DNA of 64,000 nt from Magicicada septendecula. Its lineage: Eukaryota; Arthropoda; Insecta; Hemiptera; Cicadidae. The DNA is taken from positions 1,313,999,046 to 1,314,063,045 of the forward strand of contig CM068367.1 in the NCBI GenBank assembly GCA_034769895.1, in the 5' to 3' direction. Shown here piece by piece: positions 1-11,064 of the stretch. Within the stretch, counting starts at the first letter, position 1. The number at the start of each line of letters is the position of its first letter. Under the pieces are notes generated by a model. The model was given only the letters and a program-made list of their open reading frames with translations. It made no database searches and was not told the DNA's origin. The position numbers and the translations under genes are program-made.

Positions 1-707
1 AAAGTCCAGTTCTGATTGGCTGAATTTTGGGCGTTAACTAGTAGAGACTCCTTGCGTCATGAGGGGTATAAAACTGACGAGAGCACTGGGAAGAGTATGA
101 CACTTGTTCACTTTTTGGCTTCTCTGCGCACTATACGCACATCTTCTGTCAGCGATGGAACCACATCGAAAGCGTAATTACAACTTTGTTTTTGTTTTAT
201 TTTGTTCAAACTTAAAGCATTAATCGATTTTGACAAATGAATTATTTGTACTCAGAAATGCTCAGTAATGTTCTAAATTTGTTAAGAAATATGTATGGTT
301 GACATCTCAATCATTTATGTCTATTTTAAAGTAGTAATGTTCTAAATTCAGAAATATAGTCAGTAAAGCTTTTATAATGTTGTAATGAGAATATTCAGTA
401 TATAATGAATGTTATTATTTTTTGATATATAATGTAATATTAGGTCTTAGTGAAAATATTTAAGTAAGAAATCGAATTATTGTAACAAAAGAATGTCACT
501 TTAATCTATAGAGAACAATTATTGTCATTTTGTTCATTAAGATAAAACTTTTCATTAGACATAACGAACATAGTTGCTTTGATGAATTAAAGAAATTTTG
601 TTATTCTAAGTAAATGCCTTATTTAATAACGAGCCACTCCCACAGCTAACATGTCCGCACGACTGGGGCTTTCACTTTGTGAGGCCCCAGCCCCGGGCGT
701 TACAACA
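1..707 (+). repeat. 5' LTR, 3' portion (truncated by window edge)
   Basis: Bases 1-707 align with 5799-6506 of the downstream LTR, with one 1-base indel and scattered substitutions. The tip ends GTTACAACA and is followed by the primer-binding site, which identifies this as the 5' LTR. Roughly the first 318 bases of the LTR lie upstream of the window. Confidence 0.95.
67..73 (+). promoter_or_regulatory. TATA box of 5' LTR promoter
   Basis: TATAAAA lies in a GC-richer stretch of the LTR and is conserved at 5865-5871 in the 3' LTR. Transcription would be expected to start about 30 bases downstream. A TTCACTT at about 109-115 is a possible initiator. Promoter function is inferred from motif and position only. 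Confidence 0.6.
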
Positions 708-711
708 AATT

Positions 712-730
712 TGGTGTCAGAATTTGGGAT
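712..730 (+). other. Primer-binding site, tRNA-Leu-like
   Basis: TGGTGTCAGAA starts four bases after the LTR end. It is complementary to CCA plus the 3' end of a leucine tRNA of the type ending CCCACTTCTGACA. The match is exact for 11 bases; the next bases (TTTGGGAT against an expected GTGGGAT) carry one insertion and one substitution. The tRNA assignment rests on remembered tRNA-Leu acceptor sequence and is not a search result. Confidence 0.6.
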
Positions 731-1106
731 ATTAAATTTGGGAATGTTACTTTACTCACATTAATTAAACATTTCTCTCATTGAAGTGGCTCTTTATTGA
801 TGGGCAATAGTAGTAAGAAGAAGGTAAAGAAAGAATTAAGTGATGATTTGTTAATGGGTCTATACTGAGCGTGTCTATATTTTGGGGCGTGTTCGAACTT
901 TTTATGCGGGTTGGTACGCGTGTTGGGGTTATAACAGCTTATTATACCCACAGTAGTCCTTCTGTCACTTTACCTGTTAATAACACACCAATCCAATTCA
1001 AGATCCTAATACTATTTGGAAAGGTGCGAGACTCTCTTTCGAAGTCTATTACAAAGAATCGTAGAAACTAATTATTTAAATAAAACTATTAAGAGTTTGA
1101 TTACAA

Positions 1107-2083
1107 ATGCCTAAAATGTCTGAGGTAGCTGAATTAAAACGTATCGTAGCCGAGTTACAAGAGCGTATGCAGACAACAGGTACTGCACCTGTCGCTGCTA
1201 CTGTCACTAAGGATCTGACTATAGCAAACTTAATTGAAAATGGAGGGGCGATTGTACGGGTATTCCTGCTCATGCTTTCTTTAAAAAGATTGACGATGCC
1301 GCGACAATAGGCAATTGGAACGATTCTGATAAGGTTCGCATCGTTTCGTTAAAATTAAGGGGACCTGCAGCATTATATTATAACAGTTGTCCGCAACTGC
1401 AGAAAGCAGATTTAAAGTATGACGTTTTAACACAGTGTTTTATTGAACGATTTAAAGTTAAGCAGTTAGATCAGTATCATTATACAGCACTTCAGTCAGC
1501 GACACAGCGTAGGGATGAAATCCCAGAATCTTTTGCTGATCGTTGCCGAATTTTATGTTCAAAGACTATTAGACAGGTTGCTGATCCTATGGAGCAGAAA
1601 GTCATCGAGGAAGAGGCGGAGCGTCGACTTTTAGCTGCATACATAAATGGCCTACAAGGTGTTGTGGGACAGCAAGTACGATACCGATTACCTAATACTA
1701 TGCAGGAGGCAATTCAGATCGCTAATACTGTGGCTTCAGCTGATCGACAACAGCAGCATACTTCATGGGGACATGGTAAGAGAAATAACGCCGGTGGACA
1801 TGTTTTCGTGACTAGTATCACCTGTTATCACTGTAACATGGTAGGTCACTTAGCTAAGAATTGTTTTAAAAAGTTATCAAGAGAAGCTAGTGGTAAAACT
1901 CAGCCACATAATGCTCGCAGTACCAGTTATAATCAGAACCGTAATAATAAAAATAATAACAATGCAGAAAAAAAGGCTTTGAAATACACAGAATGCTATA
2001 ATTGTTATGCTAAGGGGCATTACGCTTGTAACTGCAATAGTAAGCAAAATACACACCCAAACGCCAGCAGTTCGACTTGTTAG
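1107..2083 (+). pseudogene. gag: Gag (capsid/nucleocapsid) with one frameshift
   Basis: Gag forms the retroelement particle and binds its RNA. Reading starts at ATG 1107 and runs to about 1258, where a frameshift moves the protein into the frame that stays open to the stop at 2083. The middle part has the hydrophobic, tryptophan-containing capsid pattern of gypsy Gags (GNWNDSDKVRIVSLKLRG, then FADRCRILC). The C-terminus carries two CX2CX4HX4C zinc knuckles (CYHCNMVGHLAKNC and CYNCYAKGHYACNC) separated by an Asn-rich linker. The last bases overlap the protease frame by seven bases in the -1 relation, as expected for gag-pol translation by frameshifting. The frameshift makes this copy defective for full-length Gag. 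Confidence 0.88.
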
Positions 2084-2649
2084 GGCACGGCAGGGTCGAA
2101 CGGACGAGTTATTTGATACCTACAATCTCTTCTAACGGTTTAAATGATTTAGTAATTATGGGTGAAATTGAAAAGAAATTATGTAAATTTATAATAGACA
2201 CTGGATCTAGTATTTCTTTAATTAAGGAAGGTATCAGTAGGTGTGCCACACATAAAACTGCTATAAATGCTAAAGGGGTTACCGGGAGTAACTTATTCGT
2301 AAAAGGGACACAAAATTTGAGGTTACGTCTGGGAAGCGTTGAAGTTGTACACACTTTTCTTGTAGTACCAAGGGATGATATTTTTTTTCATGTTTACGAC
2401 GCTATACTAGGCCTCGATTTACTAAAGTCACTGGGTGCAATAATAGACTTGCCATCACGACGCTTGATTTTGAATAATAACTCGGTAGTCATATCACTCG
2501 ACTCCGGTGTAGAGGATTGCAGGGTAGTCTCCACTGGTATCACTAACGGTTGTGGGCCTGGCCAACCTATAACTCGTTGTAATTTTGTCGGGAATGATGC
2601 AGAATTTTGGCGTGTCATGAATGCTTCCGAGCAAGACTTACCACCCTAA
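2077..2649 (+). pseudogene. pol: Pol N-terminus: aspartic protease, cut off by internal deletion
   Basis: This is a retropepsin-like protease that would process Gag-Pol. The active-site triplet is visible in IIDTGSSISLI, and the second conserved flap/helix signature is ILGLDLLKSLGAIID. The frame is -1 relative to gag. The reading frame stops at 2649, shortly after the protease. The next recognisable Pol sequence is the RT thumb in another frame, so a deletion of several hundred codons joins the two near 2620-2690. Confidence 0.85.
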
Positions 2650-3431
2650 GTAAGGTATTAGTAAATTACCGAATGGTCGGTCTACGTGACATTCCGGTGC
2701 CACGAGAGGTTTTAGTAGAACCGCTTGGGTCTAAAGAGGTTGAATATCTAGGACATATTGTTTCTTCTGAGGGGGTTAAACCTGATCCGAAGAAAGTTCA
2801 AGCTGTAAAGAATTATCCAGTACCTAAAACAGTAAGAGATGTAAGATCTTTTGTAGGTCTTGTAGGTTATTATAGAAGATTTATTAAAAATTTTTCAGAT
2901 TTGGCTAAACCTTTAACTGAATTAACTCGAAAAGGTTTATTATTCAAATGGGGAAAGACACAAAGTACGGCTTTTGACACATTACGAGAAATTTTGTGTA
3001 TGGAACCAATTTTGAAATATCCTGATTTTCAATTACCATTTTTATTGAGCACAGATGCATCCGGAACGGCTATTGGCGCTGTCTTATCTCAGGTTCACGA
3101 TGGACAAGAGCATCCAGTCGCATACGCAAGTCGTCAGCTTAACGATGCAGAGAGGAATTACTCGACAACAGAACGAGAGCTTTTAGCATTGGTATGGGCG
3201 ACTAAACATTTCCGCTGTTACTTGTATGGTAAGAAGTTCACAGCCATCGCGGATCATGCAGCGTTGAAATGGATGTTAAATCTAAAGGATCCATCTTCAA
3301 AATTGACCAGGTGGGAATTGAGATTGTCAGAGTTTGATTACGAGGTGATTCACAAGCCAGGTAAGCGTCATACAAATTGTGATGCATTAAGTAGACATAC
3401 CTATCTCCCGTCGTGGTATAGGTTGAGATAA
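2650..3431 (+). pseudogene. pol: Pol fragment: RT connection plus RNase H; RT palm deleted
   Basis: The fragment starts just after where the RT palm should end (VEYLGHIVSSEGVKP) and continues through the thumb (FVGLVGYYRRFIKNFSDLAK). It then runs into RNase H (STDASGTAIGAVLSQ, NYSTTERELLALVWATKHFR and the terminal CDALSR). The fingers and the YXDD catalytic box are absent. After RNase H the frame stops at 3431. No HHCC or DDE integrase motif follows, so integrase was removed in the same or a second deletion. It is recognisable but cannot encode a working polymerase. Confidence 0.9.
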
Positions 3432-3772
3432 GAAACCACGGAGTCAGCAACGCACAAGAAAAACAGCTGTTTCATTCGAACATAGTGATAACGAATCAAT
3501 TACAAGGTCAAGGTTTGATGACATTGAAACCTGTGATACGAATGTTTTAACCGAGGGACAAGTGGGGAGACCGATGCGTATAGTAACGATTGAAGAAGAA
3601 GATGAACCTATTTTTAGATATTACGACTATTGAATTTGAAGATAGTTTAGCACTATCTCCACCTTCACCACCTACACCTAACGATCCTGAATGGCATCCT
3701 AATCGACCAATATCCTTGTTTGAATTTCCATCTTCATCTTACAACCTTCGACCTAGATTACCACGTATGTAA
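3432..3772 (+). pseudogene. pol: Residual C-terminal tail of Pol
   Basis: Downstream of the RNase H stop, a basic then acidic segment reads into an open stretch ending SSYNLRPRLPRM at 3772. A YNLRPR-type end is common at the C-terminus of insect gypsy Pol proteins. This suggests that the deletion removed the integrase but kept the tail. The assignment is by motif only. Confidence 0.55.
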
Positions 3773-3989
3773 TTATTATTGTTTTTCATACAATAGCGAT
3801 TATTCCTTAGCGACCCAAGGACTCCATTAACTCGAAGTCAGTCGCTTGCGTACTGTCGCAAATATGTTAATAGAATTACTTGCTATTAATAGAAATAGAA
3901 ATATGTACTTGCTATTAATGATAACGAGGTGTATAATTATAATATAAGTACTAAATTAGAAGAGATGTATATTTATTATGAATTAACAT

Positions 3990-4589
3990 ATGCTAATTCA
4001 AATGAATGTTCATGCTATATCTCAAACGAAATATATTCAGTTGATTATAGAAATTCCTTTAAAAACAGAAAACAGATTACTAGACTTGTATTCTGTAAAG
4101 TCCTTGCCGTATAGAGAACCTTCTATCAATAAGTTTATATATGTAAAGAGCAATACTGAGTACTTAGCATTAACTAAAACGCGACAAGAGTATGTTGAAC
4201 TTACACACAAAGATGTAATTGCGTGTAGAGGTTCCAAGTATAGTGTGTGTCCAGTTAATACACCTTTGTATTCGTACCATAACGACAGTTGTATCTATGC
4301 ATTATTTGTTGGACAGACCAGCAGTGCTCGTGTTCAATGTGAGAAGAAGGTTATACAGAATTTCAGCCGTCCAATTCTACATCAGATGCCGAACAAAACT
4401 GCGTGGATATATAGTGCACCAGAACCGATACGAGTTACCTGGAGATGCGATCAAGATACTAAGACCGAGATTCTTAAGGAGAGAGGAGTTCTTCTTAATC
4501 ACACCATTGTCATATATATTCCAAATATTTTACCTTATTACCACATACCTATGGACGAAGTACATATAGCCTTACTAAGCCTATCATGA
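3990..4589 (+). pseudogene. env: Env-like glycoprotein, ectodomain remnant
   Basis: A 199-codon open frame sits where errantiviruses carry env. It has a cysteine-rich block (ACRGSKYSVCPVN, then DSCIYALF, then RVQC and WRCDQD) like the surface region of insect retroelement envelope proteins related to viral fusion proteins. No signal peptide or N-terminal part is seen, and the expected membrane segment is in the next frame downstream. The protein is therefore N-terminally truncated and split. It would be a membrane glycoprotein if intact. Family assignment is moderately sure, based on cysteine spacing, position and the following membrane segment. Confidence 0.65.
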
Positions 4590-4609
4590 TTTAACCACCA
4601 ATATCCTCT

Positions 4610-5104
4610 TTGATTAGTCCTTTCGAAGCTAAAATTTTAACAAATAATGTCACTCACATGAAGATTTCAGATGTTACAGAATTGAATATTGACGAAGTAC
4701 TGCATGGGATACACAACGACTTCGATGACGTTTCACTGAACCGACTTATTAACGATATCCAAAAGATACAACGAGAAAAGCAACAATCACGAAACGAACA
4801 ATCTATTCGCTATGCCGGTGGCTTTACCGTCATAATTGTTGGAGCAGCATTGCTACTATATCTCGTCTACCGAACCAAGTCAGTCTCTAAATGTCTAATT
4901 TCTACTCTCATACCAGCAACGACATCGAGTGCTGAGGCAACACAAGAAGAAGCAGAGGAAGTTCCAGAGGTAACTTCGCCAGACGGAATGAATACTACAG
5001 CAGTCTACGTAAAACCAGGCGTTAGAGTTACCCATTCTCAATTATACATTAAAGAGTTTATTGTGTTTGTTTATTTAACAAAGCGTTATATTGAAGCTAT
5101 ATAA
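4610..5104 (+). pseudogene. env: Env-like C-terminal part with transmembrane segment
   Basis: This continues the env-like gene in a different frame. A polar helical stretch precedes a clear membrane span (FTVIIVGAALLLYLVYR, about residues 73-90), followed by a Ser/Thr/Glu-rich cytoplasmic tail. The separation from the upstream env segment by a stop and a frame change indicates decay. The order ectodomain, membrane helix, short tail matches retroelement envelope proteins. Confidence 0.65.
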
Positions 5105-5466
5105 AGAATTGAATACGTAAGGAAAATGTAAAAAAAAAAAAATTATTATAATAGTTGTAAACTTACCTAAGGAAAACAAAAAGTGCTGAATGTAACTGAT
5201 AAAACTAAGTTTGAATAGAAAAAAAAGAGACAATTATGTAGTATTGTATTAGAAAATTTGGACATAATAATTTTTGTTTGTAAATATGTACGCGATACAG
5301 TAAGATTGTGCGTAGACGGCACAGTCTTATCTTTTTGTTTTGTTGGTTTGTTTATCTACATGTAAACAGAGTAGGTGTTCGAACGTTGAGCTTGAGTAAA
5401 ACTGCAATTTGTTTACACTTTGGATAAATTTTGAAAAGCTAAGTACGTCCCGTACTTTCCTTGTGT
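5105..5466 (+). other. 3' untranslated region of the gypsy element
   Basis: AT-rich non-coding stretch between env and the polypurine tract. It includes an A-run at 5129-5141. No further open frame or motif is seen. Confidence 0.6.
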
Positions 5467-5480
5467 AAAGCAGGGAGGGG
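5467..5480 (+). other. Polypurine tract
   Basis: Purine-rich AAAGCAGGGAGGGG directly abuts the TGTTGTG start of the 3' LTR. This is the position and composition of the plus-strand DNA primer in LTR retroelements. Confidence 0.8.
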
Positions 5481-6506
5481 TGTTGTGCCCAGCACACTCC
5501 ACGTTATGACTTTATATATATATATAATTGTACATGAAGATTCTACTCATACTCAAACTACTCAATGTATTATTTTATTTTATTTTATTTAAGGAAAGAA
5601 TTATTTTAAGGAACAAACTGAGCAATTGTGAGGAAGTGTGCTGACCATATTTTATCGTGGCGCGTGTAGTGAGTTATCAACCAAAGAAGCTAAGAATAGT
5701 CTTCTTGTCAATGTTTTTGAACGAGTTCCGCTTTGGTTCACAAAAAATCAATGTCAAATTGTCCTCTTGCGTGACCTGATAAGTTTCGAGACACGTGCAA
5801 AGTCCAGTTCTGATTGGCTGAATTTTGGGCGTTAACTAGTAGAGACTCCTTGCGTCATGAGGGGTATAAAACTGACGAGAGCACTGGGAAGAGTATGACA
5901 CTTGTTCACTTTTTGGCTTCTCTGCACACTATACGCACATCTTCTGTCAGCGATGGAACCACATCGAAAGCGTAATTACACCTTTGTTTTTGTTTTACTT
6001 TGTTCAAACTTAAAGCATTAATCGATTTTGACAAATGAATTATTTGTACTCAGAAATGCTCAGTAATGTTCTAAATTTGTTAAGAAATATGTATGGTTGA
6101 CATCTCAATCATTTATGTCTATTTTAAAGTAGTAATGTTCTAAATTCAGAAATATAGTCAGTAAAGCTTTTATAATGTTGTAATAAGAATATTCAGTATA
6201 TAATGAATGTTATTATTTTTTTTATATATAATGTAATATTAGGTCCTAGTGAAAATATTCAAGTAAGAAATAGAATTATTGTAACGAGAGAATGTCACTT
6301 TAATCTATAGAGAACAATTATTGTCATTTTGTTCATTAAGATACAACTTTTCATTAGACATAACGAACATAGTTGCTTTGATGAATTAAAGAAATTTTGT
6401 TATTCAAAGTAAATGCCTTATTTAATAACGAGCCACTCCCACAGCTAACCTGTCCGCACGACTAGAGCTTTCGCTTTGTGAGGCCCCAGCCCCGGGCGTT
6501 ACAACA
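5481..6506 (+). repeat. 3' LTR (1026 bp)
   Basis: Begins TGTTGTGCCC after the polypurine tract and ends GTTACAACA. Bases 5799-6506 repeat the window start. It carries the same TATAAAA (5865-5871). The length is long but within the range for gypsy elements. Confidence 0.92.
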
Positions 6507-8167
6507 GATAAGTTCTCGTACAAAATGGCGTATTTCACATTCAATAACTGAGAATGTTAACTAATAACTAATTCTGAATAGCATGGAGAAACGTATATGC
6601 AAAATAAAATCCTAAATAAAAAAAAAGTAAATAATAAAAGTGGCGTAGAGACATAGCTACTTATCACCCAGTGGAAAACCACAGCAAACAGCTACCCGAG
6701 TACCGGCGGGAAAAACGAAGCATGAGGCACGGAGGAAGTGACAGCTTAAGCCGAACGTCAGACCTACTTTCTAAGTAAGGAAACCAAGGGGTGCCTGGTT
6801 CACCGAGGTGGAAAGGGATCATGCAAGAAGTGGGGCACACACATAAAGACATCCAGGAACGTGATCAAGAATGGAGACTGGAAAGTACAGAGTATTCGAT
6901 CTCCTTTTATGAGTGCTGGCTTAAAAACGACTAGCGGTATTCCGTATGACGATTAAAACGATACCGATAGAAATATAATTAGTTATAAAATACAAAATGC
7001 AACGCTTGGAATCATGGCAATGGAAAGGTGGTTCAAAGTCATATAACGTGTCGAATGTACTTCGTTTTTACATTTATTTGTAATCTTGCTTTGATGCAAA
7101 TAATGGGTGATCCCTGACCCAGAGATAGATGAACGCTCAGAGATTCAGAGTAATGTTCAGAAAGTTGCTTCAATACAATCTAAAGTTGTTTAAGTTACTA
7201 TAGTCTTGTCTCCCGTAAACGTAGAGAATTCACTTCCATTTTGTTCATTTTATCGTCTGTTAGAAAGCTAAACTTGTTGCTAATTTCTTCTGGTGCCTGG
7301 AACTAATAGCTCATTAACAAACTCGTACATTAGAAAATTTTATCATAAGTACCAGGAAACATTCAGAATACAAATACTATTTGTCATTATGGCGGCACCC
7401 CCACCACGCTAGCCCCCGGGATTCTCCCTTGCACTATAGTTATGACCACAGTGCCCAATTATGAGGCTCTGAAATGTTTTTCGTACTTTTGAAAAGGCAG
7501 GTGGAATGTAAAGGTGTAACAGGAAGACCAGTAATCGACATCACGTCATCGACATCGTATATTGGTGATTTATTCTACTGGCGAATGATCTGGCGAAAAA
7601 AAGAAAGAACCGATGTGCGAGGGTGTTGGCCTTCTACCTCACTGTTAGAGAACGAGAAATTCACTCACACAACGTATGTGAACTGCGGACAGGGCGACAC
7701 AGAAAGCGTAATAGAAAAAGTAAATGTTGAGTGTAATTACTGATGATTAAGGAGACGTGACGATCGTAAAGTAGCAAACAGATGTGAAAATAATAAAATA
7801 AGAAAGTAATTAGTTGAAAACAACACGTTCAAGAACATTAGCGAAGCTTTAAGCTTTTACACAAATCGACTAAAGTCTAGACCAAGACCAAGACCAATCA
7901 TGTGCAGCTAGGCTGGACGTGTCCCAGTAGTTGCAGTTCGGTAAACCCGATGACTGCCTGATGCGTCTGAAACCTGATAGCCATGTGCGTGTTTAGGATG
8001 GAGCGCTCCTACGTGGAGGGATGGAGGCTGTTGTTAAGGTGGATCTGAACATCAGAGCGATTCGCAACGGCTTTTTTTTTCCTGATGATGAAGAGGGACG
8101 GAGCGGCGGTGGAACATTTTATTGTTTTAATATTCATGTTTAATATGGTAACCAAATCACTTGTACG
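6507..8167. other. Unassigned intergenic DNA
   Basis: No reading frame with recognisable motifs on either strand. The region is moderately AT-rich with a few GC-richer patches (6660-6850 and 7880-8100) that may be old repeat fragments I cannot name. Confidence 0.5.
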
Positions 8168-8361
8168 AATTAATAAATTATTTACCTTAAATTATCCGCG
8201 TACGGTTCATATGCAAATTTTGACATTTTAACTTCTTAACGATCTCGCAAGAGTGATAGTTTTAATGATATCTGATGATGGAGCATAAGCTCTGAAACGC
8301 GTCATAGACGAAGCACAAGAAATCACACGGCGGATAATTTAAGGTAAATAATTTATTAATT
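8168..8361. mobile_element. Fold-back repeat with perfect 32-bp arms and hammerhead-like core
   Basis: Bases 8168-8199 are the exact reverse complement of 8330-8361, separated by 130 bases. The loop contains the hammerhead-like segment listed separately. The structure resembles a small non-autonomous fold-back element or a Penelope-type terminal remnant. No reading frame is present. Confidence 0.65.
8269..8306 (+). ncRNA. Hammerhead ribozyme-like motif
   Basis: The order of parts matches a minimal hammerhead. Stem I is TAT/ATA (8269-8271 with 8304-8306). The conserved box is CTGATGA (8272-8278). A five-pair stem II, GGAGC/GCTCT, is capped by ATAA (8280-8293), followed by GAAA (8294-8297). 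A two-pair stem III (AC/GT) ends in the canonical GTC cleavage triplet (8301-8303). One extra T (8279) between the CTGATGA box and stem II departs from the textbook core. Tiny stem III hammerheads are known from Penelope-like retroelements. Activity is inferred, not shown. Confidence 0.45.
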
Positions 8362-9235
8362 TTATTGTTCTTTGTTTGAGAGTTACACCATGAAGGAGAC
8401 GAATAGGTTTTCAATTTTTAGTGATCGGGAGAGAATAGAGGATGGATAGTCAATCGTCGCAACGTGAGGGGCAGAAGAATGCTTATTGGGGCGGGGGGTC
8501 ATCGAGCAGGGCTCAGGGGCGTTTGAATTTTCTTGTAGGTGGGGCGTCACATCTGTACTAAGGCGGCGAATGTGTGGCTATTGTAAAGAGTTTGTGCGCA
8601 AGAAAACGCACAAACACATCAACCTAAGGAATCTTCAACCCTCGTCTGATAACGTCATGACTGAATTCTGGTGGCGCTGAGATTCTTTCACGCGTTATTG
8701 CTTACCCTGATTGCGATCTCACTGCGGCTATTGCAATTATTTCTGCGTTGTAATTACCGTAAATTTACATTTGAGTTTTTATTTGTTTTTAACTGCGATT
8801 TTGTAAATTTAATGCCTCTTGTGGCTGTTACGGTTTACTTTGAATAATGCGTGTTGGATTATCGTATTTGTATAGAAGAACAAATTAGCTGTGATACGGA
8901 TAAATGAAACATCATCGTCTTCTGCCTCTCGTATTGAATTATGTTTCATCTAAAGATCCCCACAAAGTGGTGTAATAATGCATAAATACATGCAAACGTA
9001 CGGATTTAGCCTATATCAATGTGTAATTCTCGTGTTGAAATCAAAGCTGAGCCTCGTGAAATCATAGTAGTGGTTGCTGAGGGGTGGAGTGGAAAAAGTG
9101 CCGTCCTAAAAACATATCCGTTTAAAGTTAATAAACGACGACAGTTGCCTTGTTTTTATGAGTCACCACAAAAAGTAGAGCTGTGTTTTTGTGTTTGTGT
9201 GGAAGAGGAGTAAGCGGGAGAAGAGGAAGACGCGG

Positions 9236-9298
<63 letters not shown>

Positions 9299-10429
9299 TG
9301 AGTGAGTGAGAGAGAGCAATGACACATTAATTTCTTAGCTTTTATAACTGATTTCACAGTTTCAACAAGACGTTCGAGCTGATGTTTTCGTCGTTGTCCG
9401 TGGCAGCACGTTATGAGGCTTACCCTCATGCTCGTGAACTGTACGTTTATTGGTAGAGCACGTACAGGAAAAACGTATTAAGCAGGATTTCGACAGTTTT
9501 ATGTGCCCCTTCTTACCGCACTAACGAAGACTAGAATAAATATAGTGAATTTATAGACATTCTTCAGATAATAGAGAGGAGACAATTAATATACTTGCAA
9601 ACAGACACACGCAGCCGTAATAACAATCAGAATGGCCAGTAGTAAAACAGAAAAAAAAAAACAGAAAATAGGACAGGAAAAGAGAAAAACGTTGGTGGTC
9701 ACGTTTATGAATCGTTTATTTATGGTTAGTTTGTTTTAGACGAAGAAAATATACAATAAGATAGAGGAAGTAGTAAAACGGTATAATTTATTGATATATA
9801 AATTACGGAGCGTTCATAAATAATAATGGTAGAAATCTTATACAGGCAACTACGCTAATTATTCTAATTACGTCTCGATAATAAATCATAAATTACGCAG
9901 TGCGGACACTTACATGTTTCCGTGAGGCTTTCTGCTTTCACGGTCTCAGCGAATGACATTTACACTAATGCCTTGGTAAAATAGCGCGCGCGTACGCACA
10001 CACACATGTCAATACTTTTCTTTAAGTATAAAAATGTTGTTCTAGCCATAAACAGCATTAGGACAATCATTCCATGGTAGTTCGACCTCATAACAGGGAT
10101 TGCGTCACTTGTTGCAGTTTATGACCGATGACGTTGTAACTAATATCCTACGTTGCAACTGACTTCGAGCAGCGCCGGTTCCCAAAGTGTTTTGGTCACG
10201 CTAAATTCACACCAATGGTGGACTCTCTTATAGAACTGCCGTATGATTCTTCGTTAAAAGTCGGGGTTCAAATGCACTAGTTCAGTCCCACTTTGGATTC
10301 AAATTCTTTAAGAATAATTTTACCTATTATTAATAACTTGAGAAGATTTAGTGGTAGATTTCAGCTCTGTACCGTATTTGTGTGAATGTCATATTTCGTT
10401 ACACTTTTTCTTAAAAAAAATAATTACAG
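8362..10429. other. Unassigned DNA with one GA microsatellite
   Basis: No convincing coding sequence. The only structured feature is the (GA)n run at 9241-9294 and a short alternating CG/CA stretch near 9985-10007. The remainder is ordinary AT-rich sequence. Confidence 0.5.
9241..9294 (+). repeat. (GA)n microsatellite
   Basis: Twenty-seven uninterrupted AG units, flanked by imperfect GA-rich sequence on both sides. Confidence 0.97.
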
Positions 10430-10870
10430 GAATATCTTCTGATGGAGTATATATTTACTCCAGATGCCGACTTCGTCGTCGTCGTCATCCTTTACGGCTT
10501 AGGCTAGTAGCCTGTTTCAGTCTCAATGGAAGTCATCCAACCATCGTTAACAGGGTCTCCCCACACTTCTCTTCCCCCCCTGGATGATAGTCAAGGGCTC
10601 TTCTTGACAATCTAGTTGAATCCATTCTCTCTACGTGTAACCGCCACTCCGTTTTGTACCGGGAGATTTTCTCATTTAAGCTATGCCTTCAAGCTTTCAG
10701 CTATGCCTAGTTCCATTCTAATATGATCATTTCTCATAAGATCTCTCCTGCTACAACCCTTTACAGCCCTCAAGAACCTCATTTCCGCTCCTTGTACTCT
10801 ACATATATCATTGGCCTTTCTAATCCAAGTCTCACTGCCATACAGTAGTTGAGGTATGGGCATTACATTA
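10430..10870 (-). pseudogene. LINE 3' end: reverse transcriptase C-terminus
   Basis: On the minus strand the translation shows YGSETWIRKANDICRVQG, then MRFLRAVKGCSRRDLMRND. This is the conserved C-terminal region of many insect LINE reverse transcriptases. Downstream are a GRPCKRWMDD-like segment and an Asp-rich (GAC)n-type tail. It is 5'-truncated, as expected for LINE insertion by target-primed reverse transcription, and broken by stops. The clade is not assigned. Confidence 0.75.
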
Positions 10871-11064
10871 TACTATTTCAAATGCGTGTCTTTCCTTGTT
10901 TTCTTCTTTAAGTAATGATACATCCACAAAGCGAGTGGAAGAGACTAATTTTGCTTTTGACTTATTTTTGTAATTTATAGAGTTTTCGTATGACGTTGAT
11001 CACATGTTGGGTAAATTTCAATCACTATATGACTTTTATCAAGAAGAACAAAGAAAGAGACTAA

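Larger units (their letters stand above)
1..6506 (+). mobile_element. Ty3/gypsy LTR retrotransposon with env-like gene, internally deleted
   Basis: The element is bounded by a partial 5' LTR cut by the window edge (1-707) and a full 3' LTR (5481-6506). The LTR begins TGTTGTGCCC and ends GTTACAACA, so its tips are inverted. Inside, in order, are a primer-binding site, gag with two zinc knuckles, protease, RT thumb plus RNase H, a Pol tail, an env-like gene with a membrane segment, and a polypurine tract. That order is the one known for insect errantivirus-type gypsy elements. The RT catalytic core and all integrase domains are missing, and gag and env carry frameshifts, so the copy is non-autonomous. 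By eye the two LTRs differ at about 17 sites over 706 shared bases, so this is a moderately old insertion. The left target duplication is outside the window. Confidence 0.93.

Noticed and set aside
9128-9429. Serine/leucine-rich minus-strand frames
   Set aside because: These are translations of the (GA)n repeat.
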